Assembly: GCA_037951105.1 (NCBI GenBank)
Contig: JBAMJV010007150.1
Span: 1-64,000, forward strand
Source of the DNA: Echinarachnius parma
Lineage: Eukaryota; Echinodermata; Echinoidea; Clypeasteroida; Echinarachniidae
DNA: 64,000 bases
Reading direction: 5' to 3'
The notes under the pieces are model-generated. The model was not told the origin of the DNA. It searched no databases and saw only the letters and a list, made by a program, of their open reading frames with translations. Shown one piece after another: positions 1 to 11,365 of the stretch. Positions within the stretch are counted from its first letter, which is position 1, and each line of letters begins with the position of its first letter. Both the position numbers and the translations under genes were made by a program.

Positions 1-610
1 GAGCCCATAACTAGACAATAGAGTCAATACGAAAGTGCTGAAAACGGCTTGGTACGAACAGTCACGTCACGTTCACGTTAACGTCACGTAAACGGTTCTG
101 TACCTTTTGTGAAACAGGTCACCCAAATCTACGAAGTGTAGGGTAAAGTGACCCAACAATTTGTCGTTTTCCATGCCGGTAAAACTCGAAGTGTCGCGTT
201 AACCAAATCGTGACGTGAGCGTTTAATCAAGATTTGTAAATTGCAAACGCTTGTTACTAAGACTAGACATACACGCACAAAGAGATTTAAAAATATCGAC
301 GAAAATGCCGATACCCCCTTATCAAATCTTTTCAATCATTATGTTTATAATATGTACGTGCATAATTCAGAGTAATCTGAGACGATAATATGCAGTTCTG
401 TCATTTAGGTAATGTACAACCATACCACTTGCATTATTTGTCTTGTTATTGGAGTATTTCTAAAGACGTGTCGTGCGTGGATTTTGGCAAATGTTGATTT
501 CCAGCTGAATTGCTACACGCAGCGGACAATTCAGTTCGCATACGCCTGAAGTTCCCGTGCTCGACGTCTGAGCGTACTGGCCCTTAACGGCGTTGTATGC
601 CTGTGAAAGT

Positions 611-634
611 GAGTGAGTGAGTGAGTGAGTGAGT
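611..634. repeat. (GAGT)n microsatellite
   Basis: Six perfect GAGT units inside the interior of the first foldback element. Confidence 0.9.
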
Positions 635-824
635 TGCAGTGATCAATGAGTTTAAAAGTAATACAACAATGATTTGATTAATAGTGTTTATTTATGGTTA
701 TTGAATCGAGTCAATCTATCAATTAATCAGTCAATCATTATAATGAAACAATCACACCAACCAATCAATATTAAATAAATCAATTCATGTATTTGACATT
801 CGAACTAGCTACTTGTAGGCAGGT

Positions 825-1075
825 GGCGTACCCAGGATTTTTTCAAGGGGTGGGTGTAGGGGGGGGGGGGATATTTCGTCAGACATATTGAAGTAAGCGG
901 GGGGAGTGTGGGTAGGGGGTGTCCGTAGAAAATGACCGCAGCCGAGGACGAGACCAGGACCGGTCACAAATTTCGAGGCCGAGACCAAGACATTTCTTGA
1001 ATTATGTAAGGGGGGTGGGGATGGGGTAAGGGGGTGTCCATCCCCCTGCCCCCAGGCCTGTGTACGCCTATACTT
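825..1075 (+). repeat. G-run dispersed repeat ('gcgtacccagg' family)
   Basis: It opens with GGCGTACCCAGGATTTTTT, continues through G homopolymers, then has a CGAGGACGAGACCAGGACC-type stretch, and closes with GTGTACGCCTA. The same order occurs at 26417-26645, and a relative lies at 41607-41770. No coding content is seen. Confidence 0.65.
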
Positions 1076-1621
1076 GGTATAAACAGTATAGGTAGGACGG
1101 GTTCGTTCACGATTAAATTTACCAAGAATTAGTCTCTTCTCAACGACAATTTACATTAATTTGTTTTACGCAAGCGCCATTTACGTGAGCTTTCATGAAT
1201 TGCATATAGTATATCTACAAACTGTTGGGTCACGTAACCCAACACTTCGTAGATTTGGGTGACCTGTTTCACAAAAGGTACAGAACCTTCACGTGACGTG
1301 ACGTGAACGTGACGTGACTGTTCGTACCAAGCCCTGAAAACTGTTATTTTTGCTTCTAACAACAACAAAAAAACAAACAGTTTTCAGCACTTTTGTGTTG
1401 ACTCTATTGTCTAGTTTCCTATCGTCGCCTATTGTGTATGGGCTCAACTTCCTATTTTGTCCCATATATATACAACATCACTACATGTATTTGGTTCTTG
1501 ATAACAATCCAAAAGTTTCCATTATCCCTCGACCCTCTGACCCCCCGATGGTGAGAACTCGACACCGTATGATCATGACGACACGCATTCACGGGATTTG
1601 CAGATTCATTCCAGTACTATA

Positions 1622-1858
1622 CAGGGTGGCCCACAAATAACGGAACGGGGTGCTTGCTATAATGAAGACACATGATGCCCGTCATAGCAACTAGTAACGT
1701 TCAATGCGTGCGCCATTGTTAGTACCCTTTCTTCTCTATACACAGCTGAACGCACACTCACAATGGCGCACGGTTGATCGTTACTCGATGCAGTATGGCG
1801 GGCATCATGAGTCTTTAGTATGGCAAGTACCCCGTTCCGTTATTTGTGGGCCACCCTG
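1622..1858. mobile_element. TA-flanked MITE (CAGGGTGGCCC family), 237 bp
   Basis: Terminal inverted repeats begin CAGGGTGGCCCACAAATAAC and end with the exact complement. TA dinucleotides flank both ends (1620-1621, 1859-1860). TA duplication and CAGGG ends are typical of Tc1/mariner-superfamily non-autonomous elements. A longer relative lies at 7278-7817. Confidence 0.8.
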
Positions 1859-2098
1859 TATACAGCACAGGGAACCTAGGCATGGAGATTGCAAAATCCC
1901 GCAGTAAGGAACGGGCACTTACTTATTGACACTGGTGTCCCACAGTCCCAACCTAATATACAGTAGTAGCCTGGCCCCTTATTCATGAAACCCCGATAGC
2001 TTAGTTCCTTGCTTAGTGTATTTTAAATGTGCAGTTTATTGAGCAACAAACCATTTTCCAAGTCCCCAACTAAGGTCAGCTGGGTATAAAGCCTTATA

Positions 2099-2850
2099 CA
2101 CTACTCACAACAAGTAAGTACCCCCTAGCATTTTGTCATATATCTCAAAAAGTATTTCACCGATTTTGATCATTCAAACAATAATGGATGCGCAATTTTC
2201 TTACGCACAATGTGAGTGGTAAATAGTTGCCATAGCCTTACGTTTTCATCAAAAAAATGAATTTTCTAAAACAAAGTGCCAACAAAAAAAGTTGCACTTT
2301 CAGTTTTATTTGGCATAGTGGGTACATTTTGTACACGAGTAAGCTTTTGAAACTGGTTCCACTGTGAACAATGCAGCATTAGTACTGAATTACATAACAG
2401 ATTAGTGAATTAGGCCAACTCCAATAAGATGAAAACAGGACATGACTTCGGCCATTCTAATCCCCAGCAATTTCATATTGAAAGGCCTATTGTTTTAGAA
2501 AAAATGCATGCTTTTGAAAAATGGTGTCACTAAGAACAATGCAGCAGTAGTAGTGGATTACATAATAGATTTGTGTGTCGGGTAATCTTCAATAAAGATG
2601 TTTACTCGTATACAAAATGTACCCACTATGCCAAATAAAACTGAAAGTATTTTTTTTTTGGCACTTTGTTTTAGAAAATTCATTTTTTCATGATGAAAAC
2701 ATAAGGCTATGGCAACCATTTACCATTCACATTGTGCGTAAGAAAATTGCGCATCCATTACCGTTTGAATGATCAAAATCGGTGAAATATTTTTTGAGAT
2801 ACATGTATATGAAAAAATGCTAGGGGGGTACTTACTTGTTGTGAGTAGTG
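2099..2850. mobile_element. TA-flanked foldback MITE, 752 bp
   Basis: The ends are perfect inverted copies of CACTACTCACAACAAGTAAG, with TA on both sides. The inverted repeats extend about 300 bases inward, including the paired stretches ACTCGTATACAAAATGTACC and TTTTAGAAAATTCATTTTTT. There is no transposase. The form fits a mariner-type non-autonomous element. Confidence 0.8.
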
Positions 2851-3099
2851 TATACCCACTAAGTTAACCCTAGTAAGCAACTAAAATAGCATAATTATGT
2901 GCTTAATTCGTAGCCATGTCATCCAAAATAGACTTCGCAAGTAACTAGCAGGATTTCATGAATATGGGCCCGGTTTTTTTAGACAACATGGCGACTATAT
3001 GGGTCCGGCGAGGGGCATGCGGCCAATTCCCCTCTCTATACATTAAACTAGTCACCTCAACTGTTTTTTTGTCCACTTTTTTCACCCCTCCCCCACCCC

Positions 3100-3260
3100 C
3101 CGCTTGTCTCGGTCTCGTTCAAGATCGCCCCACTCACACACCTTAACCAGTGGTCTCAAATCTATATTCATCTACTTCCTTCAGAAAGGTCCAATTTTTG
3201 TTGTTCGGGGGGGGGGGGGGGGGGGAAATTACGCACCCCCCTTGGAAACTCGTGTCTGCG
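3100..3260. repeat. C- and G-homopolymer tracts
   Basis: A C-rich stretch (about 3090-3105) and a G run (about 3208-3225) sit in unassigned sequence. The short reading frames across them are composition artefacts. Confidence 0.7.
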
Positions 3261-3368
3261 GGCCTGCGTCCAAACCTACAACGGTATTCGGATGAATTAG
3301 CGTCCGGCGTAGAGCGACGGGGACAGTCCATACTTCAATGGGTCACCCAGAGGTCAGTGCATGGTCAG

Positions 3369-3503
3369 CCAATCAGCGCGCCTGTTCTCTCGAGCAAGGA
3401 CACGTTCCCATCGTATCGATGCCAGGGGGGGGTAAACTCAGCCGCCATGATGGTTATGTATGTATGCGATTAGAAGCAGTTTAGCTACGTCACAAAACGT
3501 CAT
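3369..3503 (+). promoter_or_regulatory. Promoter-like cluster: CCAAT, YY1-type and CRE-like sites
   Basis: Three kinds of proximal-promoter motif lie within 135 bases: AGCCAATCAGCGCG with CCAAT at 3369-3373, GCCGCCATGATGG at 3441-3453 (YY1-type), and TACGTCA at 3486-3492 followed by ACGTCAT at 3497-3503 (CRE-like). Local GC is higher than in the flanks. No transcription start evidence is available. The possible exon at 3893 lies 390 bases downstream. Motif clustering by chance cannot be excluded. Confidence 0.35.
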
Positions 3504-3892
3504 CAAAAGTATGACAGGCTGTATATTTCGAAATTGATTTGGAATTTAATAATAAAATACATCCCATTGAGCAGTGAAATATTCACCACCTCTTTATCTA
3601 GCGTAATCAATTTGTGTTACCCTTTTCTACCCCATTAATAAGAGCACTTTTTTAGTTACATTTTGTGTTAAATACTGTTTATGATTGCTCAATATTTGCA
3701 GAAGAGTCGCTCTTCATACACGGATCATTGTCTCAGCCAAGGGCAAAAATTGTTTACAAATTCATCGCGCGCAAAATCACAAATGTACGCGCTAATGACA
3801 TCTTTGCCATAGAAAATGTACAGTGTGAGTGCGCTTGGTAAAGTGCGCGCCTTACGCATATTCTTATTGTTTCGTCATATTATTTCCCCACA

Positions 3893-4133
3893 ATGCAGTT
3901 TTGTGACGAACTTCCTCCGTTCAATACTGCTCGTAAACAAGACCGTCAGCCCACCATTGTTTTATGTACAAAGTGTATGGGGTACGGTACCTACGGACAA
4001 TACAGTTTACCTTCTAGTTCTACAACGGCAGTGTTGGAGTCATACTTCTATGATCGATGCACGTTCCCCGTGTTCTTCACTGCGAAACTGCAGATAGATC
4101 GCGACGGTAGCCAGAGTACGGAGACGGTCACAG
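3893..4133 (+). CDS. Possible coding exon of an unrecognised protein
   Basis: An open frame starts at ATG 3893 and runs 80 codons to a splice-donor-like CACAG|GTAATT, ending in phase 1. Alternatively it begins after the acceptor-like CCCCACAATGCAG at 3897. The translation has a normal mixed composition rather than low complexity, with a C-x-x-C pair (LCTKCMGYGTYGQY) and no signal peptide or membrane segment. I do not recognise the family. An ATG in another frame lies upstream at 3816, which weakens the start choice. The promoter-like cluster upstream is the main contextual support. No later exon was found before the repeats begin at 4190, so this may be a lone frame or a pseudogene piece. Confidence 0.3.
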
Positions 4134-4191
4134 GTAATTTAAATCCCCCGTCCTAGCACTTGCGTCGCAAAGCGAAAAGACGCTATTATAT

Positions 4192-4594
4192 CCCGGGGGG
4201 GGGGGGGGGGGGGGGGGTACTCAGATTACAGTCGGACGGGGGTGTTCGGCTGAGACCTCCGAACCCATACCCACATCTATAGGGTCCTTTTGCTGTAAAT
4301 AGGTACCCATGTCTAAGGATTTTTGTGAAAAATGGACCCATGTCTAAGGATTTTTTTTCGCATGTTCGCTGTGTATTTCCTGCAAATGTTGTGGTCTTTT
4401 TAGCGAGCGTAGCGAGCTTGAACATTTTTGCAATTTCACATCGGCAAATCCCAAAATCCCGGATAAAAGAGGGGAAATTAATAAATGAAAAAAGGGACCC
4501 ATGTCTAAGGATCTTTCTTGAAAAAGTCACCCTTCCCAGCGGCACATCCCCGTATACCCAATATACGTGAGTACCCCCCCCCCCCCCCCCCGGG
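4192..4594. mobile_element. G/C-tract-ended element ('gtactcagatta' family), full copy
   Basis: The left end is CCCGGG followed by a long G run and GTACTCAGATTACAGTCGGA. The right end is GTGAGTAC followed by a long C run and CGGG, so the ends are inverted repeats containing homopolymers. The phrase CCATGTCTAAGGAT occurs three times inside (near 4307, 4337, 4498). A deleted copy lies at 50805-50990. Confidence 0.65.
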
Positions 4595-4624
4595 CATTAT
4601 ACAATTAGAATAATTAGGTTATGT

Positions 4625-4812
4625 ATGTTAGTTTATTCTATTTTATGTCATTTTATTTTTTTTATTTATTAATACATTTATTTTATTTTTTATTTTTTAT
4701 TATTATGATATATATATATATTTTTTGTTTATTTCTATTTTTATTCATCTATTTATTACTATTATTATTATCATTATTATTATTTTTGGGGGAGGGGGGG
4801 GGGGGGGGGGGT
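4625..4812. repeat. T/A-rich low-complexity tract ending in a G run
   Basis: Successive TTTATT/TATTATT units with an AT dinucleotide stretch lead into a G run at about 4788-4811. Non-coding. Confidence 0.8.
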
Positions 4813-5194
4813 GGGAGAGGGATACTGACCAGCTCTGACCAAAAATTTAAAACTAAATGATTTGTACCTGTATATTTTTGCCACTTGATACAGTTAGCAT
4901 AATGTTACATGTTATTCTATTTAATTTTTATTTAATTGTATTTTATTTAATATTAATTCATTCTACAATTGTTTTTTAGTGGGTCACGTTTGTGCAATGT
5001 TCTCATGTAGTATATTGGCGTTTGTAAATATATAGATGGAGATCTAAGAAATAAATTAACTTTCTGATGGACTAACAAGAAGACAGAAAATACAACTTTG
5101 TGTTAGTCTCCATATGTACGTCCTATATTGATCATACACAAATGTCCCCATGTTGCTACTATACAAATTAAAGTGTGTTTAAAATTCCACATGA

Positions 5195-5345
5195 TTTCAC
5201 ACACACACACACTCAAACGCAAGGCATTATAACTCATCCACTCACAAAACTCACACACACACACAAAAAAATAAACACTCCCACCACCCCCCCCCCCCCC
5301 CCCCCCCCCTGCCCGCAGACACAAACACACACATCCCCAATTGAT
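5195..5345. repeat. CA-rich microsatellite with C run
   Basis: Imperfect CA repeats at 5200-5275 are followed by a C homopolymer at about 5287-5309 and more CA-rich sequence. Reading frames here are artefacts. Confidence 0.85.
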
Positions 5346-5349
5346 ACAC

Positions 5350-6630
5350 ATATAAGTATGTGTACAAATAGTAAACACAGATTCATTCTCTCAACGTAAC
5401 ATTCATAAACAAAAAAACATTTTACACTCACACAACATACTGAGTGGTAAGAAAGAGGAAGCATTTAAAAAAAAAAACATTTTAACGGCTGGTTCAAAAT
5501 TATCAAATAATTGTCGGGCCCCACAATTATTACAAATGGTTTCTGGATATTTCAGCCATTTCTGAACCGAATTAGACACTTAGTTTTTCATTATCTCACA
5601 AAAAATTTATTTTGTGTAGCGCCCTCTCTACCAAAGCTGAACTATTCCTTTATGACAAATAATTGTCATCCATTATCATAAGGGTATTTGCCGGTGGTGT
5701 AGCTTGGTCTGATTGGTTGGGAGGCACACCTTGTGCATTTCTTTATTTTTCCAAAAATCTTCCCCTAATGTTTTGTAAAAAATATTATTGGGGGGGGGGG
5801 GGGGAGGCAGGTGCCCCCCACCCACCCCCCTGTGGCAATGTGCGCCACTTGGTATTAGCACATAACACATGAAAATTACAACAATAATTGAATTCAACAA
5901 GTAATTTCATAGTCAATCTATCGTTATAAATTTGTATTTCGTAATACAATGTTATATCATTTTCGGACAATGTGAGAATAAATAATATTAACAAAGCCCA
6001 GAGAAATTACTATATTATGCTGCAATATTTAACATAGATATTCGCTATTAAAAGTATTTCTTTAAAATCATTTTCCACCTCATTATCTTGTTAACAAGAA
6101 AGTTTACAATATTTTATTCTTTATATCTTTTCATTAAATTTAAAAAAAAATCAAATAATTTACATCAGAATCACAGAAAAATTACACAGATTTTCAAAGT
6201 AAAGATTATATCATGAAATGTCTTGTATTTGTCTTTGATTTACAAAGTACATGTCAATATATGTCCCACCATTGGCAGGAACTTGTGTGATACAAAATGA
6301 TAATGAATATAATATATTCAAATATCATCAATTGGTTTATTGATTCACATTCAAGGGTACATGTATGAACTTGGGACATGGATGTAATATAAATAACATG
6401 ATGGTGTGAAATGTGAAGGCACAAATGTACTTAGTACTTTGTCTTATGAACATGATAGTACATGTAGTTATAGTAATACAGTCAAGATCTTCATGATGAC
6501 AATGGACAACTAGGGTAATTCAAGTTACAGGTATCATTGTATAATCGCGATATTCTGATTTATCATAGCAATACTATTTACTGCAATCATAAAAGGGATC
6601 TAATATCATTGTCAAAATACACCAAATGTA
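5350..6630. other. AT-rich intergenic DNA with one G-run repeat
   Basis: No gene is seen. A G-run repeat at about 5690-5850 has the same style as the others (GGTGTAGCTTGGTCTG at one side, TGTGGCAATGTGCGCCA at the other). The rest is AT-rich and unassigned. Confidence 0.6.
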
Positions 6631-6631
6631 C

Positions 6632-6722
6632 TTAACTCCTAACGTGCCAAGCTCGCATTTTTGCGAGTTACAATACACACAAATGCCATAGAGCATTAAA
6701 ATCCCTGGCACGTTAAGAGTTA
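6632..6722. mobile_element. Short inverted-repeat element (91 bp)
   Basis: TTAACTCCTAACGTGCCA at the left pairs with TGGCACGTTAAGAGTTAA at the right (a few mismatches), giving a hairpin. Probably a miniature transposon relic. Confidence 0.55.
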
Positions 6723-6769
6723 AACCTCTAGCTATTCTCACACACTCGTCATATTCGTATTACCAAAAT

Positions 6770-7190
6770 AATCATGGAACAGGTTTTGGTTTTCCAAATT
6801 TTTCTTTCATTGTAAAGATATGTATGAAAGAAGTGTTTGGATTTAAAATTCTCTAGTGGAGAAGTTCAACTGTGTACAAAGTATTTGCAATGAGTAAAGT
6901 GAATATCACTTTGCATATTTGCTCATTACTCGATCGTAAACTCTCATTTACCATGATGGAATTTAATTTTCACATATCATTCTGTAAACATGTCAGATTA
7001 CAGAAATACATAGGCGTCGATTTGTCATTGATACCCATTCATCAGGGGGGGATGATCTATTCATTCATATTTCATCCCCCCCCTGATGAATAGGTATTAC
7101 GTAAGTATCGACGCCCATGCAGAAATACACATTTTAACAGCCCTTCGTCAGTTTTTGCAAATGGCAACAAAGTTACAAGATCTGTGCCAG
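6770..7190 (-). mobile_element. Non-LTR retroelement 3' tail (antisense), interrupted
   Basis: It shares ordered stretches with 45860-46190 (+), 51640-51895 (+) and 63425-63845 (-): GTGAATATCACTTTGCAT, then TTGCTCAT, a TCACACATNA-like block, and GCAACAAAGTTAC near the coding side. The 7013-7113 hairpin is inserted in it. The link to a retroelement comes from the copy at 45860, which directly follows reverse-transcriptase remnants. Confidence 0.55.
7013..7113. mobile_element. Small foldback ('ggcgtcgat' ends), about 100 bp
   Basis: TAGGCGTCGAT at the left and ATCGACGCCCA at the right enclose the inner pair ATTCATCAGGGGGGGATGA / TCATCCCCCCCTGATGAAT. The same kind of ends bound the larger element at 54283-55091. 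Confidence 0.65.
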
Positions 7191-7277
7191 TCACGTTACC
7201 AATGATATACGTGTGTAGCTTACATCAGGATATATAAAGATCAAATGAGCAGAAACATGCAGTACAACCTGTGTATA

Positions 7278-7817
7278 CAGGGTGGCCCAGAAATAACGGA
7301 ACGGGGCACTTCCCAAAATAAAGCAACAAAATGAACATGTCCATCGGATAGGGTGTCCTTTCCAATGAACAACGATACCAAGAAAAGTAATTTTGGACAT
7401 GTAGTTTTTGTTTTAGGGCGCTTTGAGTGAGACCATGTCAGGTTCCTATTTTTGTCAATTTTTACCAAGTCAGTGTCTGATATTTGAGACTTACTGCCCG
7501 CCATAATTATGTCCATTCTCTCGGCACCGCTCGGCACACAGCTGAATGCACACTGACAATGGCGCGCGGAATACTCGCGTGTTCAGTGGTATGTAGGGCA
7601 ATAAGTCTCATTTATCAGGCACTGACTTGGTAAAAAATGACAAAAATAGGGACCTGACATGGTCTCACTCAAAGCGCCCTAAAACAAAAACTACACGTCC
7701 AAAATTACTTTTCTTGGTTTCGTTGTTCATTGGAAAGGACACCCTATCCGATGGACATGTTCATTTTGTTACTTTATTTTGGGAAGTGCCCCGTTCCGTT
7801 ATTTCTGGGCCACCCTG
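7278..7817. mobile_element. TA-flanked MITE (CAGGGTGGCCC family), 540 bp
   Basis: The ends CAGGGTGGCCCAGAAATAAC and complement are flanked by TA (7276-7277, 7818-7819). The arms are inverted over about 200 bases each: the block with AAGCGCCCTAAAACAAAAAC and TTGGAAAGGACACCCTATCC occurs in both orientations. A longer relative of the 237-bp element at 1622. Confidence 0.8.
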
Positions 7818-7819
7818 TA

Positions 7820-7905
7820 TAGTGACCACCGACCTACTAAAGGAAACAAGAACAGTGACCACTGTAGACAGGTGACCTCTAGACAGGTTCCATAACGTTA
7901 GTTTT
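7820..7905. repeat. 'tagtgaccac' element fragment
   Basis: It carries TAGTGACCACC, AAGGAAACAAGAA and ACTGTAGACAGGTGACCTCT, shared with the fuller copies at 11214-11358 and 13314-13457. Confidence 0.55.
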
Positions 7906-7945
7906 CACTTTTATTACAGGGTTCATACACTTATTTTCAAGTTTA

Positions 7946-9140
7946 ATTCCATGACTTTTATACCAAGAATTCCATGGTGTCATGACTTTCCATGACTTTT
8001 ATACCAAGAATTCCATGGTGTCATGACTTTCCATGACTTTTATACCAAGAATTCCATGGTGTCATGACTTTCCATGACTTTTATACCAAGAATTCCATGG
8101 TGTCATGACTTTCCATGACTTTTATACCAAGAATTCCATGGTGTCATGACTTTCCATGACTTTTATACCAAGAATTCCATGGTGTCATGACTTTCCATGA
8201 CTTTTATACCAAGAATTCCATGGTGTCATGACTTTCCATGACTTTTATACCAAGAATTCCATGGTGTCATGACTTTCCATGACTTTTATACCAAGAATTC
8301 CATGGTGTCATGACTTTCCATGACTTTTATACCAAGAATTCCATGGTGTCATGACTTTCCATGACTTTTATACTAAGAATTCCATGGTGTCATGACTTTC
8401 CATGACTTTTATACTAAGAATTCCATGGTGTCATGACTTTCCATGACTTTTATACTAAGAATTCCATGGTGTCATGCCTTTCCATGACTTTTATACCAAA
8501 AATTCCATGGTGTCATGACTTTCCATGACTTTTATACTAAGAATTCCATGGTGTCATGACTTTCCATGACTTTTATACTAAGAATTCCATGGTGTCATGA
8601 CTTTCCATGACTTTTATACTAAGAATTCCATGGTGTCATGCCTTTCCATGACTTTTATACCAAAAATTCCATGGTGTCATGACTTTCCATGACTTTTATA
8701 CTAAGAATTCCATGGTGTCATGACTTTCCATGACTTTTATACTAAGAATTCCATGGTGTCATGACTTTCCATGACTTTTATACCAAGAATTCCATGGTGT
8801 CATGACTTTCCATGACTTTTATACTAATAATTCCATGGTGTCATGACTTTCCATGACTTTTATACTAAGAATTCCATGGTGTCATGCCTTTCCATGACTT
8901 TTATACCAAGAATTCCATGGTGTCATGACTTTCCATGACTTTTAAACTAAGAATTCCATGGTGTCATGACTTTCCATGACTTTTATACTAAGAATTCCAT
9001 GGTGTCATGCCTTTCCATGACTTTTATACCAAGAATTCCATGGTGTCATGACTTTCCATGACTTTTATACCAAGTATTCCATGATTTCATGAGTTTCCAC
9101 TTTTATGCCAAGAATTCCATGATTTCATGACTTTTCACCA
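7946..9140. repeat. 41-bp tandem satellite, about 29 copies
   Basis: The unit contains CCATGACTTTTATACC then AAGAATTCCATGGTGTCATG. Spacing between units is exactly 41 bases. The first ten or so copies are almost identical. Later copies form sub-variants (TATACC versus TATACT; GACTTT versus GCCTTT) that recur in a regular order, suggesting block duplication. The last two copies are degenerate. There are no spacers, so this is not a CRISPR array. Confidence 0.97.
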
Positions 9141-9499
9141 CAGTACTTTGACTTCTTTGTCTTAAAAAAAAGAAAAAAAAGAAGAAGTTTGAAAAAAATC
9201 TTAATTGGTATTTCAGTGCGTATGATAAAATAAAATTAGGGGGCTACTTTTCCAATCTGATGGATATCCAGAAATTGTTCACATAATACCCTATGGTAAT
9301 GTTACTGGGCTATTTTGAAAATAAGGGGGCAAAATCGCCCTCAGCCCTGTATATTTCCTACCCTTATTAGTTACTGACCATATACCCCAATTTATGTATA
9401 TGGTCATGTGTCATGAACTCGCCTCCCAAATAGGGTGGCACCGTTACATTTTGGGATTTTTTTCAAACATTTTCTTAATTTTTTTCAAAACTACAAAAC

Positions 9500-10010
9500 C
9501 TTTCCTAACAAATTTGGTATCATTTTAAAGAACTACCAGAATGCTATCTGTATGCAAAGTTTCAAAGGTATACCTCTTTCCAAAATGGAGATACAACTAT
9601 TTGAAGGTTGGAGCAAGAGGGTGGCACAGGAAGCGGCGCCGCAGGAAGCGGCGCCCGTGTACAAAGTCTATGGGAAAATGCCTCTCAAAGTGCAATTTTT
9701 CCTAAAACGTCAATAACTTTGTGAAAACTGGATGTATAGCAACAATGTTGGTATCAAATGAAAGCTAAAACATTGAACTTCAATGTCAAATGATTGAAAA
9801 GTGTCTTTGCCAAATCAAATTTTTATTAAATCAACACAACAAAGAAAATTGGGGGTTTCCTGTACAGACTCAATGGAGGCACAATCTTGACCGATACATT
9901 TGGTGAATTCTTGGTAAAAACGTTAATATCTTTAAAAATAGAAGGTTTCAGAAAACAAGTTTGGTATCAAATGAAAGCTTACTTATCAAACTGTATTATG
10001 GCTCATCATA
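9500..10010. repeat. Degenerate ~230-bp tandem repeat
   Basis: TTGGTATCAAATGAAAGCT occurs at about 9750 and 9962, with a weaker match (TTGGTATCATTTTAAAG) at about 9512. Each is preceded by a '-acgt-aata-cttt-' stretch. No coding support is seen. Confidence 0.5.
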
Positions 10011-10099
10011 TTTAGGCTTTACTCTATATTCCATTCATCTAGTGACTCCTACTTACTGAAAATTAATGATTATTAAAAATTTTTGTTAATAAAGTATGA

Positions 10100-11210
10100 A
10101 TGAAAAAATCTCTTGTAAAATAATAATTTACCCCATACAATATTATATTGCTGTAAAGGTCTAAGTCTGCTCTGCAAGAAAACATTATAATTTCTTGTCT
10201 AGAGCTACTTTAGAAAAAGTTATCAGGAAATTGTTGACCTCTAAAACTGTAAACAAAATTTAATGTTTTGGTTAATATGAATAATGTCCTGTACACCCAG
10301 TGTTAATTCTGAGTGTATATTTGGGTTCCTTGGAAAATTTCCTTTCAGAAAATGTATAGTTTTGATAGGGTAGGGGGTCTTCCTCAGAAAATATTTGCTC
10401 TCAACTGTAACATTGTCCCGCAGAAGCCCAAAATGGCATGTAACGCAAAAGGAGGCGACCTCACGACGCATGACCATATATATATGATGCACACTATCTA
10501 AATAATCTAATTATACTTATTGTAGGCATTGCCAACTATGTCAAAGTGGCAGAACATGATTCAAAAGTACAAATATATGTACCCAAGAATTATTTGGACA
10601 CCTTGAACAAATCACTTTAATTTAAATGATGCTAGAACAAATTTTGAAGAAAATGTTTGGTAAAGAGCTGCCTAAAATTCATTTTATGTGTTTATTAGAT
10701 GTTGCTTTGTTGAAATCAAGATAAAATATAAGACCATTTTTGAAAAATTATCAAAATAGTTTCCTTTTTTTCAGGGTGTCCAACTAATTGTTGGTTACAT
10801 ACGTACTGCTTATTGGAGTCACTGCAAAACAATAATATTCATAATAATATATGCAAATTATGAGTAGCAATATTGGATATGTTTCACATATATTATACAT
10901 TAATGCAAATGAGTGCCACTGTGCCAGTAATGGATAACTTACCACTAGACAACTCTCAATATTTTACCTTTCCCAATATAAAAAATTGACCCCTTACCTT
11001 TTTTCATAAAATAGGCAAATTAGCTTCTACTTATTATTATCCCACAACATAAATATATATACACATTTTTATAAAAAAGGTTGCCCAAGTGGCTTGCTAA
11101 CTCTTAGTTAATACCCATGGATATAGGAAACAAACCAATAAGAAACCTCGGACTAATAAAACCAGGTACTGTTTATAAAAAGTTAAGTATACTGACATGA
11201 TTTCCTAGTA
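10100..11210. other. AT-rich intergenic DNA, nothing recognised
   Basis: No splice-flanked open frame, RNA gene or clear repeat boundary is visible. Confidence 0.5.
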
Positions 11211-11213
11211 CAT

Positions 11214-11358
11214 TCAAACCTGTGTATATATAGTGACCACCCAAAGGAAACAAGAAAAGTGGTTGCTTTAGACATGTATGTGACCTCTATAGACAGTTTC
11301 TATAACATTAAATTCCTTTGCAGTGGATCACTTTTGGTGGCCACTATAAACAGGTTTA
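11214..11358. mobile_element. 'caaacctgt...tagtgaccac' inverted-repeat element
   Basis: The ends CAAACCTGTGTATATATAGT and its near-complement ACTATAAACAGGTTT bound 145 bases. The same element is at 13314-13457. Confidence 0.6.
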
Positions 11359-11365
11359 TACAAAA

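Larger units (their letters stand above)
1..1445. mobile_element. Foldback DNA element with long terminal inverted repeats
   Basis: Bases 1-165 reappear as reverse complement at about 1217-1445, including the CACGTGACGTGACGTGAACG-like stretch and the motif AAACAGGTCACCCAAATCTA. The right arm carries about 20 extra bases near its outer end. The interior encodes nothing I recognise. The left end is at or beyond the window edge, so the full length is not visible. This is the shape of a non-autonomous DNA transposon; no transposase is visible and the superfamily is not assigned. Confidence 0.7.

Noticed and set aside
7946-9140. Regular direct repeats suggesting a CRISPR array
   Set aside because: Units are contiguous with no spacers and the genome is eukaryotic.
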